Positions 14,191-27,038 of a stretch of 64,000 nt of DNA are shown piece after piece. The translations under genes were made by a program, and so were the position numbers. A model generated the notes under the pieces. It did no database searches, was not told where the DNA came from, and saw only the letters and a list, made by a program, of their open reading frames with translations. Numbering within the stretch: position 1 is the first letter of the stretch; each line of letters starts with the position of its first letter. Origin of the DNA: Spisula solida (lineage: Eukaryota; Mollusca; Bivalvia; Venerida; Mactridae); contig OX365949.1 in the NCBI GenBank assembly GCA_947247005.1, positions 444,001-508,000 on the forward strand, given 5' to 3'.

Positions 14191-14700
14191 GGTAACTCGA
14201 TGATTAATTAATACATGACGTATGTGCTATGTCTATACGGCTCCTGATCGGATATTCCATGCTAACGTTAACTGATTGAAACTGGCAATATGGAATTGAA
14301 CAATTTACATTGCGTATTAACCCCAGTACTAAACCGTCAATTAAAATAGATTGCATGCAACTGCGAATAAAGGTTAACATCTAAAAAAAAGATCGTGTGT
14401 CAAGTCTTGTCTACAACAACACAATATATTTTCAATTTACCAAAGAAATTAATCACGGAGTCTGCAACTAAGATGTAACATTATTGATGTAAGTGACGCT
14501 ACAGATACACACAACCCCATTCATTAAATAGTAATTTGCAAGACTGTCTTAAGATGCAAATAATACAACGTGTTTTTTGCTTGTGCAAGATAGAGTCATG
14601 TACGCATTAACGTTCGGAAACCATAACTTATATAGCACTTATATCCCTTTGCTAGTTCTATTCTTTTTTCCACGTTGTTGTAATACAAATACAGTATGGG

Positions 14701-15330
14701 GAATCACGTGACTAAAATGGTACTTTACACCGTGACAAATATCGCGGAAATCTCGATATTTGGGTACTTTTTCGATTCTTGGTAAGTACCGCTTAATTAT
14801 TTTCACTAGTTATATAGTGCATGCTATGCGAAATTTATCGCTCGTTCTCTTAGTGTATGTGTAATTTCTGGGCTTTTTCTGGTTTCTTGGATACCTTCGA
14901 GGTTTTAAGACGAACCAGAGTAATATTTTGTCAATATCCCTAGATAAACTACACAAACACTGTATTCAAAGACAATATATTACATCATGTTCAGGTGTTT
15001 TTGCTGTGTTGTAGTCGGAAGACGTGCCGCTGTTATACAGTTACTTAAATGTGACTTTCCACAAAAATGACAAATTATTGAAATGGTAATTTACACGGAA
15101 CAACACTGTTGTGATACTTAACACGGATCGTTTTTAAACCTTACATTCTAGAACGAAACGATTCCGTACGCTTTTCCTTGGTTTAGAATGCGATTAAATT
15201 AAGCTTGCTTTCAGTTAACTAAGTTTGTATTCTTCACTCTTATACAGACAAACCAGCAATACGTTTAGAGAAAGCTCAGATGAACGAAGAAACGTTCCGA
15301 CTAACTAAAAGAATAGAAAAGAAGGAACAC
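14701..15330 (+). repeat. left inverted arm of the 2.4-kb element
   Basis: Pairs with 16,420-17,106. Similarity is best in the outer 460 bp and fades inward. Confidence 0.7.
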
Positions 15331-16419
15331 AATCACCATATCGATTGCGAAATGAATGTTATAATAATACTCACTTTTATGTGTGTGGTTTAAATATTTA
15401 GTTGGACGGGAATGTAATGCAAACCTACATCAATCTATGTAGGATAGTATGTGAAAGATGAGTTGATTGATATTTTATGGCAAATGTGCATTTAAACGAT
15501 GTTTTCACATTATTGAAAGTATGGAAATATTAAGTCGGGTTCTCCTTTCAGGAAATATCATTATTTATTTGGAGTCAGTTTCTCGTGGCAGTGGTATCTG
15601 ACGCTGCTCGAGAAATATCCATTTTGGGGGATAATTATCGGAGGGTTGTATTTGTGTTCTTTGTATTTTATTTACATGTATATATGCTCTCCTTGTATAT
15701 TGTTGCATATTTATATGAGCTCTCCAACATTGGAGGTAATAAAAGTATTATTATAACTATAACAAAATCACACTCTTTGAAACATAAAACTCTCTTTTGT
15801 AGTTTCTGGTCATGCACAGGAATAGATATCACATAATTATTCGCCAGGAAATACTATTTAAAGTGGGAATATAGCCAAAACACAGAACGTTTTAATCTAT
15901 ATCATTTATTGAATTGGTATCAAACTTGAAACAACAAATAATTAGATAACAAATGTGCATCACAAAACACATATACTCGGTGTAGCCAGCACCTGTAGTC
16001 GAAACCAATTCAAAAACTTAAAGAGATGATCATGAACAACACTTCATTGCATGACAAAGCACACGATGTAAGACGCAAAGTCTAAATCACGGGTCTCTGG
16101 CCTATAGAAAGTATATCTTGCGTGACAAATAGTTTGCACTAACAGTTAAACATAAGTAAATCAGCTCAACTTAGGTTTATCTTTAGTTTGACCTATTTTT
16201 CTCTAGTTTTTTAATCGAGATGACCAAGTGTCAATTTCAATAAAAAATATCATTTAATTTGGTTACAAACACCAGATATATCATACCGTATCTGCCATAT
16301 TTTTAATTCTCGTACAATCGCTCTTCCGCATCGTGATAAAATTATCAATGTGTATAGCATCACGTATATATACAGATACATATAACATAACATTGTTTAA
16401 GTTTGTATAGTAAAAACAC

Positions 16420-17106
16420 AACTCAATCTGTTCTTATCAATTAATTAAGAGATAATTCAAAAGTTTCGATTTCAATCTTCTCTCTTCGACATGTATTGAC
16501 GATCCTGTCTGTAAATGAGTAAATGTAAATAATTATTTGCCAACTAGAAGCAAGTTTAATAAAGCAAAAATACCAAACCAAAACTTTAAAGTCGAATCGA
16601 CGATGCAGATAAAATTGTTTCACGCACTCTTTATGCCCTATAATGCACCAGTTTAAAAATGATCCGTGTTAAGTGTCACAATAGTGTTGTTCCGTGTAAA
16701 GCTACATTTAAATTATTTATCATTTTTTGCAGAAAATCAATTTAAAATATCAATAAAGTATGCATTAATCATTGTTTTTCAATGAAAATCCTTTTTAATA
16801 AGTACAATAATGCACAAAAGCTGAACATGGTCTAATATAGTGTCCTTAAACACATTTGTGTATAGTTTATCTAGACATATTGACAAAATATTCCTCTCGT
16901 TCGTCATAAAACCTCGAAGGTATCTCATAAACAAAACATAGTACAGAAATGACACATACACCAGGAGAACGAGCATTAATTTTCGCATAGCCTGTACTAT
17001 ATAACATGTGAAAATTAGTTAGGAGTACTTACCAAGAATCTAAAAACTATCCAGATTTCCCCGATATATGTCACGGTGTAGAGTACCATTTTAGTCACGT
17101 GATTTC
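16420..17106 (-). repeat. right inverted arm of the 2.4-kb element
   Basis: Pairs with 14,701-15,330. A 69-codon minus-strand frame inside (16,779-16,988) has a diverged, stop-containing counterpart in the left arm, so it reflects arm similarity and not a demonstrated gene. Confidence 0.7.
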
Positions 17107-17108
17107 CA

Positions 17109-19489
17109 TGTGGTAGCCATGGAGGACAGCATAGAAAGGAGATGAATTTTTCTCCCGATTGTAGGCATTGGTTGCTCTGGTTGCTCTGGTTCATTTAGGG
17201 TAAGGTTGTCTTGTGACTTTCCTTGTAATCTGTGTTTGTTCCTTATACTTCTGTGCTATTTCTGCCGAGTGCTGCTATCCTGTCTGATAGATCATTGTTG
17301 TTTAGTGAATAGGGAAATCTTACACTTCACTTATAGTTAAATGAGTATTCAGATTAAATGTACTCCATTACTTCTCAGGGGCAGACATATTCTCAGACCA
17401 TTTAACTCTATAAGACATATCATATCGTAAACCTTCAGTTCTAGTATGAATAGATTGTTATATCGCGTGATAATGATCAAGCCATATTACTGTGACAGTG
17501 ACCTTAGAGTATGTAGCTGTATTAACGGCGTCATTGACACAAGGTAAGTATAATTCTACATTATTTTCGCATTTATTAAAAAATAATTTCTCATTTATCA
17601 AACATTGCGTGTGATTTTCGATCATGACCGATATAGCACAACATTAACAATGACGGCCAGGATACTTCTGCAATTATTAGTCAGGAATAAACAACTGCTC
17701 TCTTAGTTCTTTTTCTATGACTGAATTGAAACGATGCTGAAACATAGTTAGAAAACGATTTCAGTTAACAGTTTGTTGTTATTTATTAGTGTTGGTTTAT
17801 TCGTTACACTTTACACTAATATTCTGACGTACAAAGGTTATTTTTCAACGTTTTTTTTATAAATTTGAGTTGTTTCTATCCGCTTTCACATATGTAGGAC
17901 TAAGTATTCTTTAAGGGGCACGTGTTTCAATAATTAGTATGCTTGATATGTGTGTGAGGGGCACCGTATTGTAAAAATCGTTTTGTCTGTAATAATTCAA
18001 CCATTTCCATCCCGTATAAATATACATTACATAGTCCATTCCAACTGAGCTCGCAGGTATATTAGAAAGCTCAAAGTAAAAAGTCCATGGAGGGGCACGT
18101 GACCTGTTCTCGATGATTTACGATTTCAAAAAAATAGGTTAGTTATATGGTTAATGTGTCAGGATTACGGAATTCGGGTGTTAACCAACACCTGATCGGT
18201 ATTTTTTACGGAACCGATAATTTTCTTACGCAAAAATATGGCTGACGTATGTCGGCCCGGGCAAGTCGAAATTCTTAGAAAGAACTACACACTTATCCTC
18301 AAAACCCGTCCCTACGATAAAAATGTACTCGCAACTCGATTAAAAGAGTATAAACCACGAGTTTAGATCGTTTTATCGTTGGATAAATTATTCGCTAACG
18401 TTTCATACTCAACACTTTTGTACCACTTCCCACCGTTCGTCCTGAAATTTTTTCGTACTCTACACAATTCGTACCCGGCACTTCGCTCCGTAAATTATTT
18501 TTTGGATTTTTTTAGGATCAGCGGGTAAAAGTAGTGCTGGTTGTTTCCCTTGATAAAATTAACAACATATACAGTTTATTTTGGTCTCAAGAGTCATATA
18601 AGGAGAATAACCATTCAGTGTTAATGTCTATTCAGAGACTTAAAATTCTAAATGTCTATTGTCATGGACTTATTGGAATTGGTTTATGATCTTTGATATT
18701 GTTGAACACTGAACACATGTCTTATGATAATACATTTTAATGGACATATATTATATATTATAAGCATATAAGTATAATATGGAACAATGGAGTCATAATA
18801 TGCAAGTATGTGTCTTGAAAATTGGTTTGTTATACATGAAATTATTTAACAATGTGTTGATAAATTTCGTATGTCAAATAATATCAGTTTATAGTTTATA
18901 TAAATTATATAGTTTTCCCAATTTGAAAGCTACCGGCCTATCGCGCTAATTGTTTTCACAATTTTGAGATTTTCATGCTTAATTTTATACACATAAGCTG
19001 TTGAATTAGGCAGATAGCAGGTCGAGGATCCTGTCAATTCTCTGTTAAATGAAGTCGGTACATCATTCGCTCGCAGGAACTATTTGACTTGTTCATACTA
19101 CTGATTCATCAAATGTCAGTGAAGTATCAGAGCAAAGCGGTGTTTTAATTTAGAGCGTGTATAATTCTGAAAGTTTCCAGTATAGATCTGACTGATAATG
19201 TCTGTCAATGTCATCGTTTTACACCAAGTTGTCAGAATATGCATTCCTCCATATTATTCCATCTGTCATGTGAATCGGCAAAATTGATAAGATTTTAGTT
19301 ACAGTATAGTCCTTATATGTATATATAATTTCCATATACCGTATGGTTTGGTTTATATCGTACGATCCTGACATACACTAAGTTGATGTGTGCCCTACTT
19401 TGATTGTGTGCCAGATTGTGCTTTTACTGGCTCATATGGCACCAAATTGTACATGTTATTCAATCCCGTTCCAATGGTTGTCAAGGTAT
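17109..19489. other. non-coding DNA with a CpG-denser patch
   Basis: Mostly AT-rich. Around 18,220-18,500 CG dinucleotides become frequent (gtcggcccgggc, ttcgtacccggcacttcg), which could mark an unmethylated regulatory stretch. A frame ending at a strong gtaagt near 17,545 is open for about 35 codons but has no convincing upstream acceptor. Confidence 0.35.
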
Positions 19490-20005
19490 TCAACTATATT
19501 ACAATGTAACGTAAAGTGAAGAGAATCGTTCCGTACATTCAGCTGGCTCTAAATCTTATAGATATAGAAGCGATGTAATATGAATTATCTTTTCATTGTT
19601 CCAAGCTATTTATATTCTGTCAAATTATATTTGTACATTTTTCGCAATCGTTCAGTAAATACTGTAGAAGACACCCTGAAATAGCGATAGATTCTCGTAA
19701 TATCCAGAAGGTATCTGGCGCTCCTCCATAAAACGTACAGTGTGACACTGACAGATAACTGATTGCATGGACCGATTGTAGGTCGGGGCGAATGACACAT
19801 CATAATATATAATTATTATATAGCTGAAGGAATCTACCGATGATTGTAAAATTTGAAATCATTCATCTAATATATGTTTACCTTAAGGCACAGTACTAGT
19901 AGTTGAAACATAAAAACATGTCTGCATTTGACTCTTGTGATATCTTATTGTATTCTGAGTGTAAGACCACCAATCCCATAGTTTTTATTATTTTCACTAG
20001 GTGAC
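19490..20005 (-). repeat. segment paralogous (inverted) to 4.40-4.91 kb
   Basis: See 4,400-4,910. In this copy the minus-strand frame at 19,606-19,803 is open for 65 codons, but the same positions in the other copy carry stops, so coding is doubtful. Confidence 0.6.
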
Positions 20006-20009
20006 TTAC

Positions 20010-20106
20010 CTTCAGCTTCTTAACTCGTATACGGCCGGCGGTTGATCTAACTAATGTTGAAGTTAGGTGTGGGGTTGATGACCAACAAGGACTTATATGT
20101 ACTGAT
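20010..20106 (-). CDS. weak candidate exon, minus strand
   Basis: The stretch is bounded by a cag acceptor with a poor pyrimidine tract and a textbook gtaagt donor. One frame is open for 32 codons and ends STAGRIRVKKLK. It is adjacent to the paralogous segment, whose other copy near 4.4 kb lacks the donor. I do not recognise the sequence, and chance remains likely. Confidence 0.2.
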
Positions 20107-23099
20107 CTGTTTTTCAAACTAATGACACTTAAAGACTTTCAACGGTATAGAATACTAACAATCCTGTGATACTTGCGCTGACTGACATGCGTTCGACCTA
20201 TAGCTATGGTGAGCTATAACTTATTACGAGGATACTTTATTACATTATAAATCGTCAAACGAATTATGACAACTATTTTAGGTTTAAGAATCTTCAACGG
20301 TAATGCAAAGATGCCAATAAAGTTTGCATTATTAAGAAAACATGTTCTAGTTGTATCATTACACGGAACCAGAACACTTTTAAGCATGTCTATATTGCAC
20401 CAATAAGTTGCTGGTATGTGTTTAATGTACATAATACTGACTTAAATCGAAGAAACATAACATATGTTCAGTACTATGTCTAGACCTATTATGTTTATAG
20501 TTCATTGAGTAGAGTGTTAATGTTCACGGCAATATTATTACATAACCGTCAACAATGCTATTAAACAATAATGTGTTTTGATAATTACATTGCCGAGCGC
20601 ATGTGGGACAATTACTGCCATTGATTGACCATGAACCAGACGTTTTTAATAACATGCTGTTTATATTGAATTCTGCCGTCCCTGTCCAATATGCTGTTAA
20701 CATAAGCATTGCGTATAATGTTCATGGAAATGCCATTTAGTACCCAATCATAATAGCATTACCCGACAATGTGATGAATACCGTTATGGTATTGTGTGAG
20801 TACATTTGGAACGAATACCGCCTTTACTTGACCATATACCAGACGTGTTTTAATATAGCGTTATAGGCTAACCTGCTTAACATAAAAGTTTGGCCATTAT
20901 AAAAAAAAGAACATTAAATTACTTATTTGGGTTGGTTAATTAAACTGTGAATTCAACCACATGCTCTTCCTAGTAAAGTTAAAGTAAATCTTAAGTTTTG
21001 TTTTACACAAAACTTTGCTTATAATAACTGCATCAAAAATCACACTAGAATGTGCACACCTAGCTTTGATACCCAATATTGCTCATGAATGTGAAGTTTC
21101 ATTGTACTAAGAAAAATGGATAGGGGGCAAGCACGTATAACATTTGTGGCATCCATTCATATCCCCCACTATCTGCTAAAAAGGAAAATTACAAATCAGA
21201 CAGAGAATGCAGCACTCAACGGAAAAAGCAGAAATAATCAAACAAGAAACTGTAAAAGGAAATTCTGAAAACACAATCCCTATAGCTGATATTTTAAATG
21301 GGACGTGATCTGAAGGCCCTCTATCAATACCATATATACCATGAGAGTCACTGGATGGAAGCTATAGGTTATACACTATCCCCCAATGCTTCCAAACATT
21401 GGATTGCAGAATGTCGATGAATTTCTCATTATTATGGTCCTCCGTGCCATAAGTGAGGTTAGTCGTGACGCCAGCTATCCTCTCCTTAACAATTCCAGCT
21501 AGAAGTCATGATAACGGTTATTTTTGGAACCTTATGACGTAATATGAAAATATATCCGATATGAAAAGTCAAAACTAATGATGAAATGGGCACAATAGCT
21601 CTGCATGTTGCTTTAAAGAAAAAGAAGACAGTATATGTATACATGTTTAGGACGGGTGATACAACGGTGAACTCAACAGCAAACTAACGATCTGAGCAAA
21701 CAACAGAAAGATCAAATCTGGGCTAGATACACCGAGATAAATGTGTATTTACACGTCATGTTGTACTTTGCATTCGAACGAGTGCCCGGGTTTTATTCAC
21801 CGAAAAAATACAAGAACAGAGTATTTATTTCGATTCTCAATACGATATTATCCCGCACTATTTAACTGCGCGCATTCCATTTTCACCAATTTGTCATTGA
21901 ACATAATTCCACGCTGAAATTGAGTGGCTTATTAGCTGGTACAATTACCTCCCTCGTTATTGAAAACGACCTTCGTAAATTTCTGGAGGCAATAACACAT
22001 TTTAAACATTGAAACAATTTTAATAACACAAGTATAGGGTATATATTTCATGAAATGAAAAATCTAAATGAATTGATTATCAGAAGTGTTTATGAACCTT
22101 AATTTCGAGAGTATATTAGAGTTTCATAAAATAGATGCGTCATAGCTGTAACACTGGGTACTCGTGCAAATCGCGACCCGTTGAAGTTTCACTATATAGT
22201 TTACGTTCATTCATTCATAAATATGTCACGTGATATGGGGTATAAATAGTAACAGCCAATTTGATACCATGTTTAATTGCGGTAATATTACATGCCCTGG
22301 TTTTCTCTATGTGTGTATGGATTAATCCGCGGATCGTGTTAGAATACAAGTTATTCACAAGTGAATACTAAACACGATTAAGAATGAATTTTATGTTCTT
22401 TCAGTAGTATAGAGCGCTTGGCATTAAATCGGAAGAACCGTTTTATCATTCCAGACCATGGTAGGCTATGCTGTTATGTGGTTAAGGTGATGTCCACTAC
22501 ACCACGGGAAGCGGGCATTTGAATATAAAAGAGCAATTCTATTAAATAAGTACCAGTTGATACATAAGTTCAGGAAATCGATTTGGTCATTGACTGACGT
22601 ACAGTTGAAAAAAGGCGTAAACACCATGTAAACATGTCTGGATTTTTATAATTGCATTGAGCATTATCTGGAATTAAGCAATCAATCAAACATAACCCGA
22701 ACCGATCATTGTATATAATACATCCAGTGAACATATAGATCAATAGATTAATTCTAGAAATCTACAGAAAGTTGGCAACATAACAGTGAAATTAATTATT
22801 AAGTATCAGACATTTTATGTGCTATCGTGTTTAACATGTTGATATTTCTTTCAAACGTACTGGAAGTTCGTGAACAATCGTAAAGATGTGTGTGGTCGTC
22901 CTTGTAAATTAGTATTGTCTGTTGGCTCTTACTCGTGTTTAACTGACTGAGAATGCAAACAGTCGGAGTAAGTTTTGCCGTGTACTTGTTGCTCATCTGT
23001 TTCAGTTTTCCTGCTCATTTTCATTGTTGTCCTCGTGTCTTGTACATGTTATCTTTGAATATCGGTTTCGTTTGTTCTGTTTTGAGTCTTTATAGATTT
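20107..23099. other. AT-rich non-coding DNA
   Basis: Holds a faint R1 trace (about 21,195-21,235, cagagaatgcagcactcaac) and a textbook TATA-like word (tataaatag, 22,241). No exon could be supported. Confidence 0.4.
22241..22249 (+). promoter_or_regulatory. TATA-box-like word
   Basis: tataaatag preceded by gggg matches the animal core-promoter consensus. No open frame of note follows within the next few hundred bases, so function is unproven. Confidence 0.2.
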
Positions 23100-23502
23100 A
23101 GTTTATTTTTTTAATTTAATTGAAAATATTTATATAGCGCCTAATAAAACAAATCTTTAAGCGCTGTACATACATGCGAAATGTGTCTTAAAACATCCAA
23201 CTGAATATCGCCATTTTAAACAGGTGAGTTTTGTCTTTTTAAAAAAACAGCCAAGAGTCACTGTTTTTAATTTAGACTGGCAGGCTGTTCAACAGTGTGG
23301 CAGCACATTTATCGAACCGCCTTTCACCGTAGGATTTTGTTTTTGTTCGTTGGGTTTTCAATAATTTGTCTGATCTCAGAGATCTTGTTGGGTGGTATTC
23401 ACTTATCAACTCATTCATGAAAACAGGAGCAAGTTCATGTCTGATTTTAGAAGTGTACACAGTGACCTTGTACTGTATTCTGTACGACACCGTCTGTCGT
23501 GT
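23100..23502 (-). pseudogene. LINE ORF2 C-terminal fragment
   Basis: The minus-strand frame at 23,490-23,272 reads through motifs seen at the end of many CR1/L2/Jockey-like reverse transcriptases: SYRIQYKV, then RSLRSDKLL, then YGERRFDKCAATLLNSLP, equivalent to the usual tyGdRsF...WNsLP ending. After a stop, further family-like residues occur in other frames, and the 3' tail gcgctatataaatat is typical of the element's end. It is truncated upstream, exactly where the LTR element begins, and has stops and shifts, so it is dead. The clade cannot be fixed from this fragment. Confidence 0.75.
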
Positions 23503-23754
23503 TGTAGTGATTTTAGGTCACTACTTTAGTGGCCCTAGTGTGCGTCGTACCGAAACTCGTCTTGCTCGTCGCTGATTGGCTATTATCACTGTCAGGATAT
23601 ATCGAGTACGAAAACAGGTCCGGTAGACACTTGCTGACCTACCTCGGAGGCAAGTCGTGTCCCTGACAGAATGACTATACCATCTCAGAGCCGTTAGTTG
23701 GAGGTAGTTAGTCCCTTGTGCTGAAGCTACCCGCAAGGGTCTTAAATTACTTCA
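23503..23754 (+). repeat. 5' LTR
   Basis: Begins TGTAGTGATTTTAGG and ends AAATTACTTCA. Aligns end to end with 26,780-27,034. Confidence 0.9.
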
Positions 23755-23755
23755 A

Positions 23756-23766
23756 TGGTGGCAGCG
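23756..23766 (+). other. primer-binding site
   Basis: TGGTGGCAGCG one base after the 5' LTR. From memory it is complementary to the 3' end of a leucine tRNA whose acceptor stem closes CGCTGCCA plus CCA. tRNA-Leu priming is known for some bivalve Ty3/gypsy elements. Assignment of the tRNA is tentative. Confidence 0.6.
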
Positions 23767-25298
23767 TATATTTAATTAAAAGACCAACTCCAAATTTGAA
23801 AACGGCCGAAATTTGTTGTGATTCGAAGGGCAAATATTTGTGACGCATTTTGGAGCCACTATTTTCATTTAGATGGTCGAATATTTTGTCCGCTGGTGAT
23901 TAAATCACTTAGTATATTCAAAGGCCAGTGATTTAACCCAGAAATTTGGTTCCTGTCCATTTTTATTGAAAATTATTGACAAAATTATATCATTGAAAAA
24001 ATCAACATGAAGTTGGACAAGGAACGAAGCTCTGCAGGTATGAAATTCTGTCATTGATTATTGACATGATTTACACGTTAGTCTTGAATATTGTACACAT
24101 GAAACAATATATTTTTAGATATTGTTGATGAATTTAGTCATTTTCCTTTCCTTTAGTGTTAAATTGCTTATTGCAATAATGGGACTTAGCTCCAACAGAT
24201 AAGGAGGGGGAGAGTGTGGTGATATTCATGCACCTAGTTTATTGATATAGCCTGGATTTTTATTGCTATTTTTTTAGCTTATATCATTTATATGCTGGTA
24301 TTAACAGTCTGAATATATGTAAAAATATGCCCAAATTTAGTAGATTCCAGGATTCCAGGTAGGTTCTTAATATTTTAAACATATTTTTGCCAGTATAGAA
24401 GATCTTAAGATAGTTGGGGTGATTGTTTGATGGTACACTAACCAATAAGTGCTTGGTATTCATTATTCAATAGTCTGCATTGGTAGCCCTGACCAATTAA
24501 ATGTGAAAGCTGACCACTCAAGCTTGGCATGTGAATTTATTTTCTTCCAGGGATAAGTTGGATGTGAATTTGTACCCAACTGACCTTAATTTAATAACAA
24601 GACCAGGGTTTGCGCAAGCCAGCTTAAAGAACATGCAGATGCAGTGGTTATACTACGTTGGAAACAGTTGATGCCTTGCAGCTGCTCTAAGGACTGACAG
24701 TAGGGGTTCAATTTGAAATTTAATAGGGGTGTTACATGTATGTGTACGTGCTATGTAAGCCCAGGCCCTAGAATCCAGCTATAGGTTACCTAGGGGGTGA
24801 AAAGTGCAATTAATTAAATGGTATTAATTGAGGGTACAGCCATTGGTGGGGGGGCTTCAACCCGTTGAAGTTGGTGGCCTCCAGCTGAAAATGTAGAGTA
24901 CAGTATTGACGATAAGTAGTAGCTCTGTTGGTGGTCATGCTTGTTTTGTCTGGGTCATTGTTCATGATATAAAGGAGTGCTGGACCTAATGGTAGATGGA
25001 AGCAAGGATATTACATCATTTTGTATTAATCCCAAGGACGAGGGTCTCGGGAAGAATGACCAGGGGAATAGGGAATAGCCTCTGGGGTCATATATGTCCG
25101 AATGAGGGAAGAATGTTAAAGGTAACAACTGTCTGGTGACAATGGCAAGCCGGTGAGTAACCAGAGGTCAGAAATTATCCAATTATACCGGGGTACACCT
25201 GTATCAATAAGGTATGGTCTAGAGAAAAACTGGAGGATCTCGGTTAAGATTTGAGATCAAATGACAGGTAATGCAGATTTTTAAGTTCATGCTAGGGT
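23767..25298 (+). other. LTR element interior, gag and leader region, unreadable
   Basis: Expected to hold gag and protease, but all frames are short. No zinc knuckle or D[ST]G protease motif could be found. Confidence 0.4.
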
Positions 25299-25613
25299 AT
25301 GTGCATAAAGAAGTGGCCATCAATGACAAACATTTGCCCCGCTTCATATAAAATATGCACAGCTTGTCCAATGGCCTCCTTTCTGTCAGTATTAAAATCT
25401 GACCTTGAGAAGCGGGTGATTCATGAAGTGAGGGAAGGTGTGGCTAGGCCCACAAAAGTACCTGAAAACATTGAAGCGACAATTAACAAGTCAACCCTTA
25501 ATCTCGGTCCAGAACAACGGTCGATATTAGCTAACCTATTAAGCTCATACCAAGGGCATAAAAATGGTCAAGATGGTAACCACATACACTTTACAAGCCA
25601 TGGAACTAGGTAG
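25299..25613 (+). pseudogene. pol relic upstream of reverse transcriptase
   Basis: The frame contains VPENIEATINKST and LGPEQRSILANLLSSYQ. This matches the conserved linker that precedes the Ty3/gypsy reverse transcriptase, usually of the form 'nLspeQ...l..LL.kYqdvF'. The frame closes soon after, where the RT core should start. Nothing upstream or downstream stays open long enough for a protein. Confidence 0.6.
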
Positions 25614-25967
25614 AAACAAGAGTAAGATGTAAGAACATTGGCATTGTGGATTAAATACCGAATTGACTAGAGATTCTACCTTAGGCTCCAAACTGCATCC
25701 ATGTTTGACTCAAGCCAGTATGACAGCAATGTTCAAGCTGGGGCTGCCCTTGACCAGATCCTTTAAAAGTCCAGGATGTCCTTGACATTTTGAAGTAAAA
25801 GTCCAATGAAGGGGCTATTAAAACTAAAACTGTTGGGACTTCCATACAAGTGAAGTAAAAAAGCGTACATACCCCGATCTACACGTCCATCCTGAGCAGC
25901 CACTCCTGGTGAGAAAGATCTGTTTATAGCTAGTCCATAATATTTTATTAGGATTATGGGCTAGAGT

Positions 25968-26165
25968 ATGAGCACTTCTTGTCTTACTTGTAGGGGGACG
26001 CTGTGTGACCTTGAACAGCCTCCCCACAAAGACAAACTACCTGCACCCGCTAGCTTAAAAATGACTGCAATTCAAGTAAATTATGATTTGCGCTCAGCTT
26101 ACTACCAGGAAGTATTGCACCATCCAAAACCTGAATCAATGATAAGTTTTACTGGCGTATTATGA
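25968..26165 (+). pseudogene. reverse transcriptase relic
   Basis: Near the end of this frame DLRSAYYQEVLHHP followed by SFTGVL resembles the Ty3/gypsy RT block 'DLkSGYwQ...KTAFtt..G'. The residues between are decayed and the catalytic YxDD block is not found downstream, so the enzyme is lost. Confidence 0.5.
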
Positions 26166-26761
26166 GGAACAATATAGCCAATGATTGGCAGTATTAATGG
26201 AAGTAGCCTACCTAGTACTGGGGATGTCCAATGCCCAGTCATATGGTCAACCCAAACTGTGACAAATTAGGGTATTAAACGATCTAATAAACTCCAGGAA
26301 GGTTAGGTCCCGTCCTATGTCTGTACCCTAAGTACTGGTTTTGCCACAGCCATGTTTCACACCATAGAACGTGTGGCACTGCTTAAGGATCAGATTAAAA
26401 TGAAGGCAAAAATTACTAGACTAAACGTTCTGAGGCTGACTTGTGTCATTAGCGATTACACTAGTAAAAATGTGCCTTGTAGTGGTTCCGGGCGAAAGTC
26501 GACAGGAAAAGGATGTTGTCATCTATTAAATTGTTCTGTCGCAAAGAGTAGAAACGATTGGCAAACGTGAAGAGCGTATTACTCTTGTTTGGGGTGAGGT
26601 CTTATGAGGCGATGTCCGTCAATTAGGTTATCAGCCTTGAAACCCGTGGTAACAGGCGATGTCCGTAAATCAAGACACCAGCCTTGTTGTTTAAGCATTG
26701 TAGTGGAGATCGCTGCTACTATGCTGAGACGAATCTAGGTTATCTAACCAGCGTCTCGCTT

Positions 26762-26779
26762 GAGGTGAGATGGGGAGAG
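26762..26779 (+). other. polypurine tract
   Basis: gaggtgagatggggagag lies directly before the 3' LTR: purines except one T, the position and strand expected for plus-strand priming. Confidence 0.75.
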
Positions 26780-27034
26780 TGTATTGATTTTAGGTCACTA
26801 CTTTAGCGGCCCTAGTGTGCGTCGTACCGGAACTCGTCTTGCTCGTCGCTGATTGGCTAATATCACTGGCGCGAGATATCGAGTACGAAAACAGTTCCAG
26901 TAAACACTTGCTGACAGACCTCGGAGGAGGCATGTCGTGTCTCCGCCAGAATGGCTATACCATCTCAGAGCCGTAAGTTAGAGGTAATTAGTCCCTTGTG
27001 CTGAAGCTACCCGCCAGGGCCTTAAATTATTTCA
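26780..27034 (+). repeat. 3' LTR
   Basis: Begins TGTATTGATTTTAGG and ends AAATTATTTCA. Differs from the 5' LTR by scattered substitutions and a 3-bp insertion. Confidence 0.9.
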
Positions 27035-27038
27035 GTGT

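Larger units (their letters stand above)
14698..17108. mobile_element. 2.4-kb element with very long inverted arms
   Basis: The left arm, from about 14,701, and the reverse complement of the right arm, ending about 17,106, begin with atcacgtgactaaaatggta and stay alignable for more than 450 bp at roughly 80%. Weaker similarity continues to about 600-650 bp. Both arms share ccgtgac, gattcttggtaagtac, ataccttcgaggtttta and ttacacggaacaacact. The middle (about 15.4-16.4 kb) shows no transposase. Long arms suggest a foldback or Mutator-like non-autonomous element. The flanks (agtatgggg, tccatgtgg) agree only partly, so the target duplication is unresolved. Confidence 0.75.
23503..27034 (+). mobile_element. 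Ty3/gypsy-type LTR retrotransposon, structurally whole, coding-dead
   Basis: Two direct LTRs (252 and 255 bp, TG...CA ends) bracket 3.0 kb. The 4-bp sequence GTGT lies immediately outside both ends (23,499-23,502 and 27,035-27,038), a target duplication. A primer-binding site follows the 5' LTR and a polypurine tract precedes the 3' LTR, both on the plus strand. LTR copies differ at about one base in ten by eye, so the insertion is old. The interior is much shorter than an autonomous Ty3/gypsy element and keeps only traces of pol. It interrupts or abuts a LINE fragment. Confidence 0.88.

Noticed and set aside
14696..14789. Plus-strand frame starting ATGGGG and ending at gtaagt at the left arm of the 2.4-kb element
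   Set aside because: The other arm carries an early stop in the same frame, so it is probably a coincidence of a conserved non-coding arm.
23503..27034. Identity with the clam element Steamer
   Set aside because: Only the tRNA-Leu-like primer site is shared. LTR length and interior differ from what I recall, and the coding region is too decayed to compare.
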